Positions 45,401-59,963 of a stretch of DNA of 64,000 nt are shown in pieces; position 1 is the stretch's first letter, and each line of letters begins with the position of its first letter. Source of the stretch: Hemicordylus capensis. Taxonomy: Eukaryota; Chordata; Lepidosauria; Squamata; Cordylidae. Location: contig NC_069659.1 in assembly GCF_027244095.1 (NCBI RefSeq), forward strand, positions 334,193,250 through 334,257,249, in the 5' to 3' direction. The notes below the pieces were generated by a model. That model was not told where the DNA came from, searched no databases, and was given only the letters and a program-made list of their open reading frames with translations. The position numbers and the translations under genes are program-made.

Positions 45401-48400
45401 TACACAAGAAATTGCCATATACCGAGTCAGATCTTTGGCCCATCTATCCCGGCATTGCCAACACTGACTGGAAGATGCTCTACAAGGTGTTAGGCAGGAG
45501 TCTTTCCCAGCCCTATCTGGAGATGCCAGGGTTTGAACCTGGGACCTTCTGTGCGAAAAGCAGATGCATTACAGCCCTCTCTTGGTGGCCATATTGCAAG
45601 GATAAATAGGCCTAAGCAGCTGGGAGAGGAAATACACGGTCCTTACTCAGTAGTACATGGCGGCTCCCATCACTGGCCCGTGTGGTGTAGTGGTTAGAGT
45701 GTTGGACTAGGACCAGGGAGACATGAGGTCAAATCCCCATTCAGCCATGAAACACACTGGGTGACTCTGGGCCAGTCATGTATCTCAGCCTAACCTACTT
45801 CACAGGGTTGCTGTGAGGATAAACATAACCCATGTATACCACTCTGGGTTCCTTGGAGGAAGAGTGGGATATAAATGTAAAAATAAATTTAAAAAATCAA
45901 AATCTCTCTCTCTCTCTGAGACTTGAGTAAAGAGAGTGAGTGTGTGAGTGTACAACAGAATTATTACAAAAGACCATACATTTTACCAATGTCTGTACCT
46001 GATATGTGGTTAAATAAAAATCTCCTAATCGCTCACAGGATGATACAGATTACTGAATCCACCCTGGAATAGTTTGGTTTTTTCCAAACCATTTCTACAT
46101 ATTAAATGAAGAGCCCTATCACACACCTTAAGTGGCGCAGCAGGAAAATGCTTGACTAACAAGCAAAAGGTTGCCGGTTTGAATCCCTGCTGGTACTATA
46201 TCGGGCAGCAGCAATATAGGAAGATGCTGAAAGGCATCATCGCATACTGTGCAGGAGGAGACAATAGCAAACCTGTCCTGTATTCTACCAAAGAAAACCA
46301 CAAGGCTCTGTGGGCGCCAGGAGTCGAAATCGACTTGACGGCACACTTTACCTTTACCACTGACAGCCTGTCTTAAATTTATTTATTTTGATGATTTGTA
46401 TCCTGCTTTTCTATTCCATACAAAGCTCTCACAATGGTGAACGTATTCCATTAAAAGCAAACAAAAAACCAAAACATCATCCCAATCTAAAAATAAAAAC
46501 CGCACCAAAATACCACCCAACCCAACAACATTGCTGTGGAAGATCCTTATCTGGCTGAAGCTTTGCAAATTCCTTCGTGTATTTTAATTAACTGCTTCTT
46601 CCCTTTCCCCAGTCTGACTTAGCTACTATTGAAGGCATTAGGCATGAAGGTCAACCCAATTATAAGAAAAACAGGAGCTCTACATTGTTTAATTCAAAAA
46701 CAAAAGTTTCCGGTAGATCCAAAATGAGCGTAACTATTTATAGGCTTTAATTAGATGACTTAGTGTTATTCTTTTCTCAGTTACTTATGGCTATTGGTCG
46801 ACATTCCATGCTAGTGATGTGCATGGTCCGGAGCAGACCGGACCAGCACCAAAGGGGAGCCTATCTTTTAGGGCGGGGAGGGCTTGTTTACCCCTCCCGC
46901 ACCTCTTTGCCCCCGCCAGTGGCCGTAATCTACTGTAAAATTGGGGCGCTGGAAACCAGCCGCCCCAGCCGCCGCCGCCCCCCCCCCCCCCCCCGCGAGC
47001 AGATTAGAGAAAAAAAGGCTACTGCCTACAAGGAAAGGCTACTGCCGCCCCCCCACCCGCCACCCGCCACCCCCCCACGAGTGCTCACCAAGTTAGAAGA
47101 ACTTAGAGAGGAACTCGCGAACAGAGCTCCTCTCTTATCGAAGCCTCCGGCCCAACCGGGGCCTTGGGCGCGTGCGCACGCGCGCTAGAGCTCTTTATCC
47201 TATAGAGCTTTTGCCGGAGGCCCGGTCTACCCGCCGGGAAGAAGACGGGTAGACCGGGCCTCCGGCGATCGGAGGCCCGGTCTACCCGCCGGGAGGAAGC
47301 CGGGTAGACCGGGCCTCCGGCAAAAGCTCTATAGGATAAAGAGCTCTAGCGCGCGTGCGCACGCGCCCAAGGCCCCGGTTGGGCCGGAGGCTTCGATAAG
47401 AGAGGAGCTCTGTTCGCGAGCTCCTCTCTAAGTTCTTCTAACTTGGTGAGCACTCGTGGGGGGGGTGGCGGGTGGGGGGGGCGGCAGTAGCCTTTCCTTG
47501 TAGGCAGTAGCCTTTTTTTCTCTAATCTGCTCGCGGGGGGGGCGCGGAGGAAGCGGCGGCGGCTGGGGCGGCTGGTTTCCAGTGCCCCAATTTTACAGTA
47601 GATTACGGCCACTGGCGGGGGCAAAGAGGCACGGGAGGGGTAAACAAGCCCTCCCGCCCTTAAAGCAATACCCCCCCACCCGGACCCGGACCCGGACCAA
47701 CCAGGGCAGAACCGGTCCGGCAGTTCGGCCATTCTATAGAATGGCCGCCGGACCAGTTCGGACACACCCCTATTCCATGCATTCAGTTGCCTCTGAGGCC
47801 AGGACCAGAAACAAGGGGTTGAAATTACAAGAAAGCAGATTTAGGATAGACATTAGGAAGAACTTTCCAGCCGTAATTGCTGTTCAACAGTGGAACTGTT
47901 TGCCTCATGCAGAGGTGGGCTCTCCCCCTCTAAAGGTTTTCAAAACAGAGACTGGGTGGATATCTGTCAGGGATCCTGGAGCAGTGGACTGCATGGCCTC
48001 CAAGGTCCCTCCCAACTCTAAAACTCTATTCTCTAATATTCTAGTCTAGAATTAATATCTACAAAACATCAGTTGGCAGTCTTTGGCTCACCACAGGATT
48101 ATCCTTCAAGCCCTTCACAATAAGGCAGTAGCACTTTGAGGACACCACCTTCCCACATGACAAAATCCCATACTTCTGGAGAAACAAGGAGCTGAACAGA
48201 ATGTATGCAGGAAAGGGGCAAAGAGCAGTAAGTGATTGCTGAGTGGGAGATGCCCCCTACTCACTGGGCAAAGAGGCACCATTCAAAGGGGCCAATCTCT
48301 TTATATTTCATAAGGGGAAAGCAACTGGCCCCATCCAATCTCAAGCCTTTTGGGGACACAGAACCTTGATTATTATTTTTCCCTTTCCATTTAAAACGCT

Positions 48401-51400
48401 TTGAGAACTTTTCCATTGGAATGCAGCACAAAATAAAATTTAAAAAGGAGCCCTGAAACAAACATCTCTTTCTCACTCACAGAGTTCCATGTGACTGGCA
48501 TCAACAGAGAGCAGTGAACAGTCAGCACACATAAGGGAAACGTTGGCTACCGAACTCAAAACGGTGAGCAGAAGCCGGAGGGGGAAGAATTGCACATATA
48601 AATGGGGACATCAGCCAAACTGTTGGCTCCCAGTCACTTGTGAGTCCTAATGAAGCTTGAAATACGGGATGACTTTGTTAGTTGGATAAACATCAACGGG
48701 GGTCTTTGCTGAAGCCAAACCAAAGCAAACAAGAACATTTCCATGCCCTGGAGACCTGACCCAGAAGGCAGAGTCTCTTCTCCTAGATTCTATTTACAGC
48801 TCCGAACAAAACATGACCTGCATAGACTGTACCTCCGAGACCCTCCACTCTTTGAGGCATGTCGCTCGCAGAATTAAAATTGCCTGTTAAACTATTAGGA
48901 AGCACCTGGGTGATGGAAAAAGAAAGCACCAGACTGATAGAGGTAAATGACAAGGGCTGTATTTGCTTCAGCACAGACATACAGCCTTCAGATTGCAAAA
49001 ACTTGTATGTGTTTAATGGGCTCTTTTGGAAATGGCAGCTTTTGTTTTTTTTAAAGATGTTTCTAGCAGGGCTACACGTTTTAACTGATCTGATTGATGG
49101 AGCAATCAACTAAAGCAGCTGTGGCCAACCTTTTCTAGCAAATATGCCACAAATCAGGACCAAGGTTTGAGGTAGTGCAATGTGTAACTAAGTGCACAGG
49201 AAACATAAACACAAATATAATATCATGAGGAGGTTTTGCTTCTGCTCTAATGCACTGGAGATCAGGGAACAATAAGGCACTGGAGAGGCCGACAAGAGTG
49301 TAGGCCTGGCTCAACGCTTCAGTCAGGCTTGGAAGCCCTTCTACACCTGTCTACAGTTTCCACTGCCTACACAACAAGATATCCACAGTGCAGGTTGGAT
49401 GCCAATGAATTAGAGCTAGTTAAATGCTCACTTTTGCCTTTGTCAGTAACCCAATTAGATTTTAAATCAAGCACTAGCACTTGCCAAGGTGACTGATCTA
49501 AAACTGTAGGAGATAGGGAGAATGGAAGGGAATATTTGTTATATAAAATGCAAGAGATATTTTAAAAAGAATCAAAAGCATAGGTAAGGGTTTTAAGTAT
49601 GATCTTCCAAGTTAAGGTCATGGTATGTTAGGGTATTCTGCCTATATATCTAGAAGTTCCATAGATCAGAGGACCATTGGAAGATGCCTTACACTAAGTT
49701 CGACCACTGGTCCAACTAACGCTGTATTCTCTACACAAGAGATTCTAAAATTTGCTTGCTCGCCTTTTTTTGTTGGTTTGTTTTTTTGCAGACCATTTGA
49801 AGATTGCTTGGGATCTTGGTGGATCATCTAATACACATTTATTCTGTTCTACAAATCAAATCACAGCAAACTAGAAGAGGAGAGGAGAGAGAAGAGAAGA
49901 GAAGAGAAGAGAAGAGAAGAGAAGAGAAGAGAAGAGAAGAGGACAATCCACCTTGGGATTGTTTTAATGAAAGGCGGTATATAAATTTATAAAATAAGAG
50001 AAGAGAAGAAGAGAAGAGAAAAGGGCAATATTCTCAACTAAACATTCTGTGGACTATCTGAAAGGAGCTTGAAGACCACTCGTGGTCCATGAAGTACAGT
50101 GTGAGAACCTGTGACCTACACTGACTTGCAGCTCTGCACAATTTCAAGCAGGGGTCTTTCCAAGCCCTACATGAAGATGCCAGGAAATGAACCCAGGAAC
50201 TTCTGCATGCATATCATGTGCACAAAAACCCTAGGGGCAGAGCCTGCCCCACCCAGTTTACCTCCTGAAGGCCTTGTCCAGGAATTAAACCTGGGCCCTC
50301 TCACTTTATATGCAAGATTTGTGCCTCTAGACTAGGGCTGCACAACTTTGGTTCTCTAGCTCTTGTTCGGTTATAATTCCCAGTAGGCCATTGTGGCTGG
50401 GGACGGTGAGAGTTGTAGTCCAACAACAACCAGATAGCCAAGTTGTGCAGCTCTGCTGTAGACCAACAAGCTGCACACTCTCTTGAGTCTACTCTCCCAG
50501 GCATTTATCAGCCAAGGATTTCATGGTTTATTCAAAAGATTTAGATCCTGCCTTTCAGGACCAAGTCCTCGCAAGGCAGCTAACAAATAGGCAAAATAGG
50601 TCCAAAGGTTCATAGTACTTTCCCCACACTGCATGTGGCATCCAGTGCATTTGAATTCTATAGCATTGGTTGCCGTGCTAGATTCCCAAGAGAGATTCTG
50701 TTTAATAAAGCAGAAGTGTTTAAATCAGGTTAAGCCTCTCTCTATTTTGTAAGTCACTGAGGATGCAACTGTAAACACACTTCCAAGGACGTTAAAAAAG
50801 TGTACCCCTTCTGTTACAAATCTTCAGCTCATGTACCCCATAGAGGGGTGTGTGTGTATAAATACATACATATATAAAAAGACAAATTTAAGTGTCTTAG
50901 GTTAGGGAGGCAGGCTACTACAGTCACTGGCTCACATCCACACTAAGTTACTCAAAAGCAGTTTTACTGGAATTAATGGGACAGCTGGCTGAGAGCTGCT
51001 GGGGAATTGGGAAGGCCGCAGCCTGTGAATAATAAGTTAGGACCAGTTCAGTTAAACGCGTGAGGGAAGTTATTTTTCTTCACTGTATTGCTTGAAATCT
51101 GAGTTGCCTGGTTTAATGAAAACTCTCTCTTACAATCTGCTCTATGAAGAGACAATTAGTGTTCTTGCATACTGTTCCTTGGTGAAGTGTGCTACTCTTC
51201 ATTTTGGGTCTGCCTTAGTCACACACCTTTGGAGGACGACTGCTCAGCTCTTCTAGGGAGGATTTTGCCACTTTAACCTCCCCCAGGAAATGTGGAAAGA
51301 GTGGTTCTGGAACTCTTAATATATATTTCACATATTTTCTTATGTGGAAGAAGTTAAAATAAAGTGGATGGTGGCAGCCTATTGTAAATCTCTTGCAGTC

Positions 51401-52022
51401 AAGGATTCACCACAGCGAACTCCCCACTCCTCCTCCTCTGGCTCTGGTAGGAGTTATGTCAGTCAGGTTGAAAGGAGAAGTGTGCTGAACTCCAGCATGT
51501 AGTAAGTCAATCAGGAGCAGAAGAGGAGGGTTTTGATCCTCCTCTTTTGCAGTGAGCACATAGCTCAGGAGGTGTTGGCTTCAAGTTGGCAATCCTCATA
51601 ATGGGGACCATATAGCACAGCTGTAGTGTGGGGAGACAGGAAGGCTCCGACTACCACCTAGGAGCCCTTCAAGTACCCCAGGGTACTAGTACCCCCTGTT
51701 GGGAACCCCTGTTCTAGAGTAGGGGTTCCTAACCTGGGGATCATGGGCCACAGAAAATCTTTGCTGCACACTGAATTCAATTTGTTTCCCGGTGACGCAG
51801 GACAAAGTTCTTGAAAATAACTATCCTGAGTACTTACTTTTTGTTTCTAATTTTTACTGGAGCCTTATGAACATATATGGATATAAATGGGATAGGGGTT
51901 CATGGGTCACACTTGAGGAGCTTGAGGCGATGGGGTCCCCTAGGTGCAAAAAGATCCTGTTCTAGAGTGTAAACCCCACTCAACACAGTGGGACTTACTT
52001 CCAAGCAACTGTGCTCAGAATT

Positions 52023-52056
<34 letters not shown>

Positions 52057-55000
52057 CAGAGGCTAAGTTAACCAGAGAGAGAGAAAAGCAAACACAATCC
52101 ACCTCTGAACGGCTGCGTCCACCCAGGACATTGGTTTCTTCTTCAGCCTGTTCTTTCTCCTTCCATTCTTGCTCCTCTGGCGCTTGGTCCAGATCCTCTG
52201 CTAAGCGTTCAGGTTGCCCTGCTTGCTCCATCTCTTCTTCTTCAAGTTCCTTTTTGTGCTCCTCCTCAACTTGCTCCTCGTGTTCCTCCTCATCTTCTCC
52301 TGCTTCTTGTTTCTGTTGAATATTTAACTCCCGAGGAGCGTGACCTTCAATAACATTTCCACCCCGATGGAAATGTTCAGCTCTATCTTCTCTTCCTTCC
52401 AAGTGGACCCCTCTGTTCGCTTCTTCTCCCACAAGTGGCTGCTGACTATGAAGGGGAACCTGAAAACAGAATACAGAATATTATTGGGATGGTTGTTTAG
52501 AAGACTACCTTATTTATATTTTAAGGGCAGTAGGTCACACCCATGTGGGCTTTCTCTCCTGCAAAGTTTTATCAGCTCTTGCCTATTCTCTAGCCCTATT
52601 CATCACATGTTATGTGAAGATGGTATTTAGCTGTTAGGCAGTCAAACTTTTGTAGGTGCTTTGAATCGGAGGTTGTACGACAAGGTATTACTGCTTTTAG
52701 TAAAGACATCCCTTTTGGAAAAGGAGACTTAGAGAAACAGTCACCCTGGAAAGCTGCTTTTCCTGCAAAGGAGTAGAGCAGCGGAGTGGCAGTGGAGCAG
52801 GTAAGGACCTGCTTACCTGCCCCTTAAGGGGGCCGCTCCCGCCCTCTGAAACGAGTTAAACAGCAGGTGCGTGAGCTGCTTCAGCGCTTCCCAATGGAGA
52901 TGCTGAACCAGCTCGTGCATATCCCTAAATGACTGTGCCTGCATTCATTTCAAAAGTGAGCCTCAGTACAGGTTCCTCAAAAGCATGGTACAGATGTGTA
53001 CTGTACTGCTGTGCCTGCAATCAATTTGGTGTCTGAATAATTGTATGTGCATATGCATGTGTACATTGTACACAGATTGTACATGTGTTGAACACAGCAT
53101 GTGAATAGGGCTAGAGAGAGCAACGTTAATTAAACACAACAGCATCCCCAGGAGGGAGTCCAGCTCAGACTCACTTGAGTGATCTGAGCAGTGGCAAAAT
53201 ATCAGGATCCCACCCCCTTTGAGAGTTGTTAGGCAGCTATTCTTCCTCAGTACGGCACCTATCTGACATTTAAAATAATTTAATATTGTCTAACTCTGAT
53301 TTTTCATTTGCCCACAAATTTAGCAGTCATTAAACCCAGACATTTTTAAAACATGCCTTCCCATATTCTTTCTGATTTTGCTCACTCTCACCGATGTAGA
53401 AATTTTAATGAGCTGCACCTGTGTAGCTGGGCATGTATCTTGTGTAATTAGAAAATGAACCTTAGGTTTACTTCCATGTTACCCCCACACACACACACCC
53501 CAGATAGTGAGGGAGGAAGAAGCACATAAGTACAATAAAACGTAGTACAGTGTAACTGGCAAAATTCCTACTACTACGATGAATATTTATATACCACTCT
53601 TCAACCAAAGTTCTCAAAGCAGTTTACATAGAAAAATAATAAGACATAAATAAGACTTTTCCCTGTCCCCAAAGGGCTCACAATCTAAAAAGAAATTTAA
53701 GGCAGATACCAGCAGCAGCCACTGGAGGGATGCTGTGCTGGGGCTAGATAGGACCAGTTACTCTCCCCTTGCTAAATATAAGAGAATCACTACTTGAGAA
53801 GATGTCTCTTGGCTTAGTTAGCAAAATTCCTATGTTGCAAAATATTGTTAACAGGAGCATGCTGGTGCATGGAGAGAGTAGCCACTAGCTTAGATAGGTT
53901 TTTTTTAATCCATCAAATTAATGGAAGAGTTCTGAGAATGGATATTATTATTATTACTATTTTACATTTTATATCCCGCTCTTCCTCCAAGGAGCCCAGA
54001 GCGGTGTACTACATACTTAAGTTTCTCCTCACAACAACCCTGTGAAGTACGTTAGGCTGAGAGAGAAGTGACTGGTGTAGTGGTTAGAGTACCGGACTAG
54101 GACCGGGGAGACCTGAGTTCAAATCCCCATTCAGCCATGAGACTTGCTGGGTGACTCTGGGCCAGTCACTTCTCTCTCAGCCTAACCTACTTCACAGGTT
54201 TGTTGTGAGGAGAAACCTAAGTATGTAGTACACCGCTCTGGGCTCCTTGGAGGAAGAGCAGAATATAAAATGTAAAAATAAATAAATAAATAAATAATCA
54301 TGGCTGAATGGGGATTTGAACTCAGGTCTCCCCGTTCCTAGTCCAACACTCTAGCCACTACACTATGCTGGCTCTCTATTAGGCACCACAAGAATGGATC
54401 TGCTACAGAATGTTGCTTTATATTCCTGCTCTGCAAGTGTTACCTGTGCCTATGTCTGAGCATGATGGGGGAAAAAACCCCAAAAGTTAGCAACAAAGAG
54501 AAGACTAATTATTTTTCTTAGGTCTTACTCCATATGCCAGCCTGCCATCCCCATTTTCTGAGTATTTGGAAGAGGGGCTGGTGCTCAGTCCTGGTTACTA
54601 GGGATGTGCAAAAAATTTCGGGCACAGATCGATCTGTGCCCGAAACGAGCAATTTCGGGTGATTCGGGTCCGAACCGAATCACCCCCGATGTCCCCCGAT
54701 ATTTTTCAGGGCTGAGCCGAATCACCCGATTCGTGCCCGAAAAATTCGGGTGATTCGGGATGACGTCTCTTTGAATTTCCCGCCTTTTTGCCTCCATTGA
54801 GTGTGGATTCTATGATAGCAAATTAGAGTGGATTCATGGTGTTTCACTGAAAATCTCATTAGCTATCATAGAATCCACACTCAGAATACCTCTGAAACAA
54901 CAGAACCCTGTACCCCATGGGTTAGAAACCCATGGGGGTGGTTGGCACCCTATGTGCACTACACTACCACTCGCTCTGGGCCACCCCAGCACCCCCCAAG

Positions 55001-58000
55001 TGCACTTATGGGGCTGCTGAAAGCTCCATGTATACCCTATGAGGAAAAACCTTAAAGACGCGTAAACTTTAACAATTCCCCAAAAATCAGCCCTCTGCAC
55101 AAATCCTTTGAAAAAATTCAGGTAGCTTCCTTGACCCTACCTGGCACTACCACCAACCCCACACTTCTCTAGGCCACCCCTTTGCCCCCCGCATGAAGCT
55201 ATACATTTGCTGACACCTCAATGCTTCTCTATGGGGAAAAACCTTAAAGACGCGTAAACTTCAACAATTCCCCCAAAATCAGCCCTCTGCCCAATCACTC
55301 TGAAATTGGGGTGGTAGCCTCCACCCATTAGGCACTACCACCCCACCCCATCTTTTTGCCCAGATCCCACGCTATGCCCCCGATCTGCCCCAAAGACACT
55401 AAAACTTCAAAAATTCCCCAAAAACCAGCCCTTTGCCCAATTCCCCTGAAATTTGGGTGGTAGCCTCCAATCATTGGGCACTACCACCCCACCCCACTAT
55501 TTTGCCCCTGGGACCTTTTTTTCTTACCTGAATCGATTCGGATTTGGATTTAATCCGAATCCGAACCGAATCAGGGGTGATTCGGGTAGCCCAGATTCGG
55601 GCACAGAACAGAACGGGGGTGATTCAGTTCGGGTCCTGAACCGAATCACCGAAAACCCGAATTGCACACCCCTACTGGTTACCTTCCACCTCAGAAACAC
55701 AAAGCTTTGAAATGGCTAGTGAGGAAGCAAAAGAGTTTTACACTAAGAAGGACTTGTGACTGCTTTGAGGAAGTGTTCTGCAAGCTGACAAATTCCCTGC
55801 CCTTTTTCTTCAGGGCTTCCTCCTTGCACAGAGTTCTACCTGCTTGTCTATTAACTCTTAACTGTCTCATCTCACAAACATCCTGTTGAACAGACTAGTA
55901 TAGAAACAGCTGGGGCGGGGAGGTTGGGCCCCCTTATATTTTTCTCCCCCTTCAGATTTTTTTTAACACTACTATGTCTTCAGATAACCCTGAGTCTGCC
56001 AGCAGCTCTCACTTGCCCACAGGTGCTCCAGTTCTCTTTCCAGAAGGACCCCAAATTTCAGCACTTTTGGACACAATACATAGATACTTAAATTGAACCA
56101 ATTTAAGATCGGGGCAATCCACCTCTGAATCCTAGATGCTGTGGATAAGGTAAAGTGGAGCATGAGCACAACAAACTTATTTGGATTCAACAATTAACCA
56201 CAACGCCAAAAAGATCCCAATAAAATAATATTGATGATTAATATAATCATGAAAAAACTATGTACCATACAATAAATAAGTATCCCGACTCCATTATATA
56301 TAATCTTTCCAAATTAATATAGTATGTCCAGATAACATAACTAGTTTTATAACAGATAAAGTATCATATTAATTTGGAAAACTCATATTTAATACTTTTT
56401 ATTGGTATAGGGGGCCACTGGCCACATCCTACTGTGGGCTTTCCACTAAAGCATCTGGTTGACCACTGCTGGAAAGAAAATGCTGAACCTCCCTCTGACC
56501 CAGTAAAGCAATCCTTAATGTGTGGGTGGGTAAGGTAAAAGGTAAAGTGTGCCGTTGAGTTGGTGTCGACTCCTGGCGACCACAGATCCCCATGATTGTC
56601 TTTGCTAGAATACAGGAGAGGTTTACCATTGCCTCCTCCCACGCAGTATGAGATGATGCCTTTCAGCGTCTTCGTATATCACTGCTGCCTGATATGGGTG
56701 TTTCCCATAGTCTGGGAAACATACCAGCGAGGATTCAAACCGGCAGCCTCTGGCTTGCTAGTCAAGTCATTTCCCCACTGCACCATTAGGTGGCTATCTA
56801 AGGGAAAATTCACACATGCATGCTTGTCGGAGATCAAACCCAAAAGTCAGACTTTTCTAATCATCTGACACCACCTCAAGCACAAAAGATTCCAATGGAG
56901 GCAGCTTACACATTCAGTCACAGATCAGGCTCAAATGAGACTCAAGTTTTTAGCCAGGCATTTTGTGCCATTTAAATGGCATTTTAAAGTGTTTTATGTC
57001 AAAAATCTAAATTGTTAATGGTTCTAATTGTTTTTAATTGCGGTTGTGAACCATTTGGATTGGCTGGTATACAAGTGAAATAAAATAAATGAAGTACACG
57101 TAAAGTAAAGTAGCGCCGTCGAGTCGGTGTTGACTCCCAGCGACCAAAGAGCCACGTAGTTGTCTTTGATAGAATACAGGACGGGGTTACTATTGCCATC
57201 TCCCATGCAGTATGAGATGATGCCTTTCAGCATCTGCCTATATCACTGCTGCCCGATATAGGTGTTTCCCATAGTCTGGGGAACATACCAGTGGGGATTC
57301 AAACCGGCAACCTCTTGCTCGCTAGGCAAGTTACTTCCCTGCTGCGCCATTAAAGAAGCATGCTTTCAACTGCTTCTTCATTCACCTAAAAGAGCCATAG
57401 GAGGCCTGACCCTGACTGGGATCACAGTGCACAAGAAGGGAGAGCTCAACTCTTTCTCTGCCATTTTCTTGCTGAACTCCCCTCCACTCCACCAGAAACT
57501 ATTTCCTGGGAAAGTGCTTTGCTCAGGGGAACACTACCATAGCACGTAAGCCACTCTTCTCTCTCTCTCTCCCTTTTCATTGCCATCTCCCACTGCCAAA
57601 ATCCCTGCACCATCTTGCCACTTGCAAATGGGGCCGGACGGGGTCTTTCAGTTCAGTCCTTAGACTGCTTTGGCCACTCAGCTCTTTGCTACCTCCTTCG
57701 GCTCTTCATTCACATCTGCATCACGCGCTTTGGAGTCACTCAGAGGAGAAGGTGCAGGTGTCAACGGTGAGACATGCGATTGCTGGGCACTATCCGGCTT
57801 CTGGAAACTAGGCATCTTTTTGAGAGTGTCCTTCAACTGTCTGTATTCCTCCACCTGGGACTAGAATTCGAAATACAACCATTAGATATCACTGTCAAAT
57901 GAGCCGCATCTTATTAAAAACTGCAGGGAAGCCAGCAGCTCCTGGGTAATATGGGCATTGTAACTGAACATGCACAGCACATCAGATCAAAAACACCCAT

Positions 58001-59901
58001 GTGCTAAACTAGATGCTTCTACGCGCCAGAGTGCACCTATTTTAATACGTTACAGCAGGCATGCAAAGCCTAGTGTGCAATCCCCACAGCGGAGAGATGG
58101 GGATTCGTTTTTCATGCTACACCGAAGAGGAACTGACTGTCAGAAGTGAAATATTACATTTCTTTTCAACCCGTTAAAAGAGAAATACAATACAAGCAAC
58201 AAGAAAAGAGAAAGAGAGAGAAGAGAATTAATCTAATACACCCGTTCAGAGGCTCGTAAGGAAACGAGCTTCCCTTTCTCAATAAAGTTGTCTGCATTTG
58301 CAACATAGCATGAAATCAAATTATCCTGAACAAAGGTTCTGTGGGTAAATGTGGTAAAACAAATGACGTCCCAGTTCCAAACAGATACCAGGCTGCGGCA
58401 GACTTTGTGTGGTAGCAGAGCAACATACCTCCCCTCTGCCACTCACCTAAAGTTATATATTGCACGAACACTTAATGCTGAGACCCATTTACATGGCTGC
58501 CACCATTTGTGTGGTCCTTCCCCTCAAAACAGGATGAAGATACTATACAAATAGGGCAACTGTGCATAAGGGCCTTTGGGCAGCATACCTGCATTATATG
58601 TTGCTATAGGTGTATACGGCAGAGAGAACATAAGAAAACCTCTGCTGGATCAGACCAAAGATCCATCAAGTCCAACATATTGGCTGACACACAGAGCAAG
58701 GATGCCCTGGTGTAGCGAGAGAGAAGCTTCCAACTGTACCGGTGCAGCAGGAAAGCAGCAATCTTTGAAACCCTTCCCTTCAACAGAAAGCCACTTGAAA
58801 ATATGTCCCTGAGGGCTGTGCAGACTTTGGGGACATATCTTTGGGTGGCACAGAAGATTTCCTGGGGAGGGGGAGGACATCAAAAGTGACAGCTTCCCCA
58901 TTTTAAGAGTGCAGTTAGTTGGGAAGCTCTGTTAGGTTGCTCTCTTGCTGCACCAGTGCATTCCTGTTCTGTAAGTCAGCTACTTTTTCTGCGGTGGCCA
59001 ATCACATGCTTCTGGTAAGCAATAAACAGGGCATGAGAGCTGCAACCCTCTCATACTGTTGCCTCCCCCAGCAAGTGGTATTTAGACATGTACTGTCTCA
59101 TGACTAATTGCTAGTGACAGGCTTATCCTCCATAAATGCGTCTAATCCTCTTTTAAAGCCATCTAAGTTAGCTGCCATCACCGCATCCCATGACAGCTAA
59201 TTCCATAAATTAATCGTGTGTTGTGTGAAGAAGGGCTTTCCCACCCATGCGGAATCTTCTGCCATCAGTTAATGCTTGACTCTTGCCATCCGGTATCCAT
59301 TGGAATGTCTGGCTCTTGCCATCCAGTATCCATTGAAAAGCCTGACTCTTGTATTCATTTGAACTGGTTCTGCTATCCTCTTTAATTTTTCATTCAGTAA
59401 CTGGAAAATGGGCTGAGGGTGGGCTTTGGAGCTAACAAAAACCCAGCACAAAGACATGATAAAACAAACCCCAGCTCCCTAAAACAGAAGCTAGCCAACT
59501 TATATACTCTCTCAGTGCAAATTCACTCAACCCACATTTAAAAAACAGACTTATTAACATGTAAGAAAAAATAAATGCATTTAGTTCCCTCAGCAGCAGA
59601 GTCGGAGCAAGGGGATAGGAGTCAAAGACTCTGTACAGTAAGCCAACCCAAGGGACTGATAGTTTCAACTTGTAGGTTTGGAGACAGACAGTAACCTGAG
59701 AGAGCTGAAACATGAACGATGCAGCCACCATTCCCAAGGGTATACACCCTCATTTCTTTAGAGCCACTGTTGTCTCTCATGAAATGGGCTTTGAAGTATC
59801 ACAAAACCTATGACCCAAGATGATACTGGGATAACTGTGCACACCATGGGGAGCAATGTCATTTTCATACCACGATTTCCTCTGGGGGAAGCTTCTTCCC
59901 C

Positions 59902-59963
<62 letters not shown>

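Noticed and set aside
46763-47765. Two similar Pro/Arg-rich frames on opposite strands, suggestive of a duplicated gene
   Set aside because: They are the two arms of the fold-back hAT element read in each direction.
52011-52319. A Ser/Cys-rich plus-strand frame
   Set aside because: It is the antisense of the Glu-rich GOLIM4 exon plus the (AC)n repeat.
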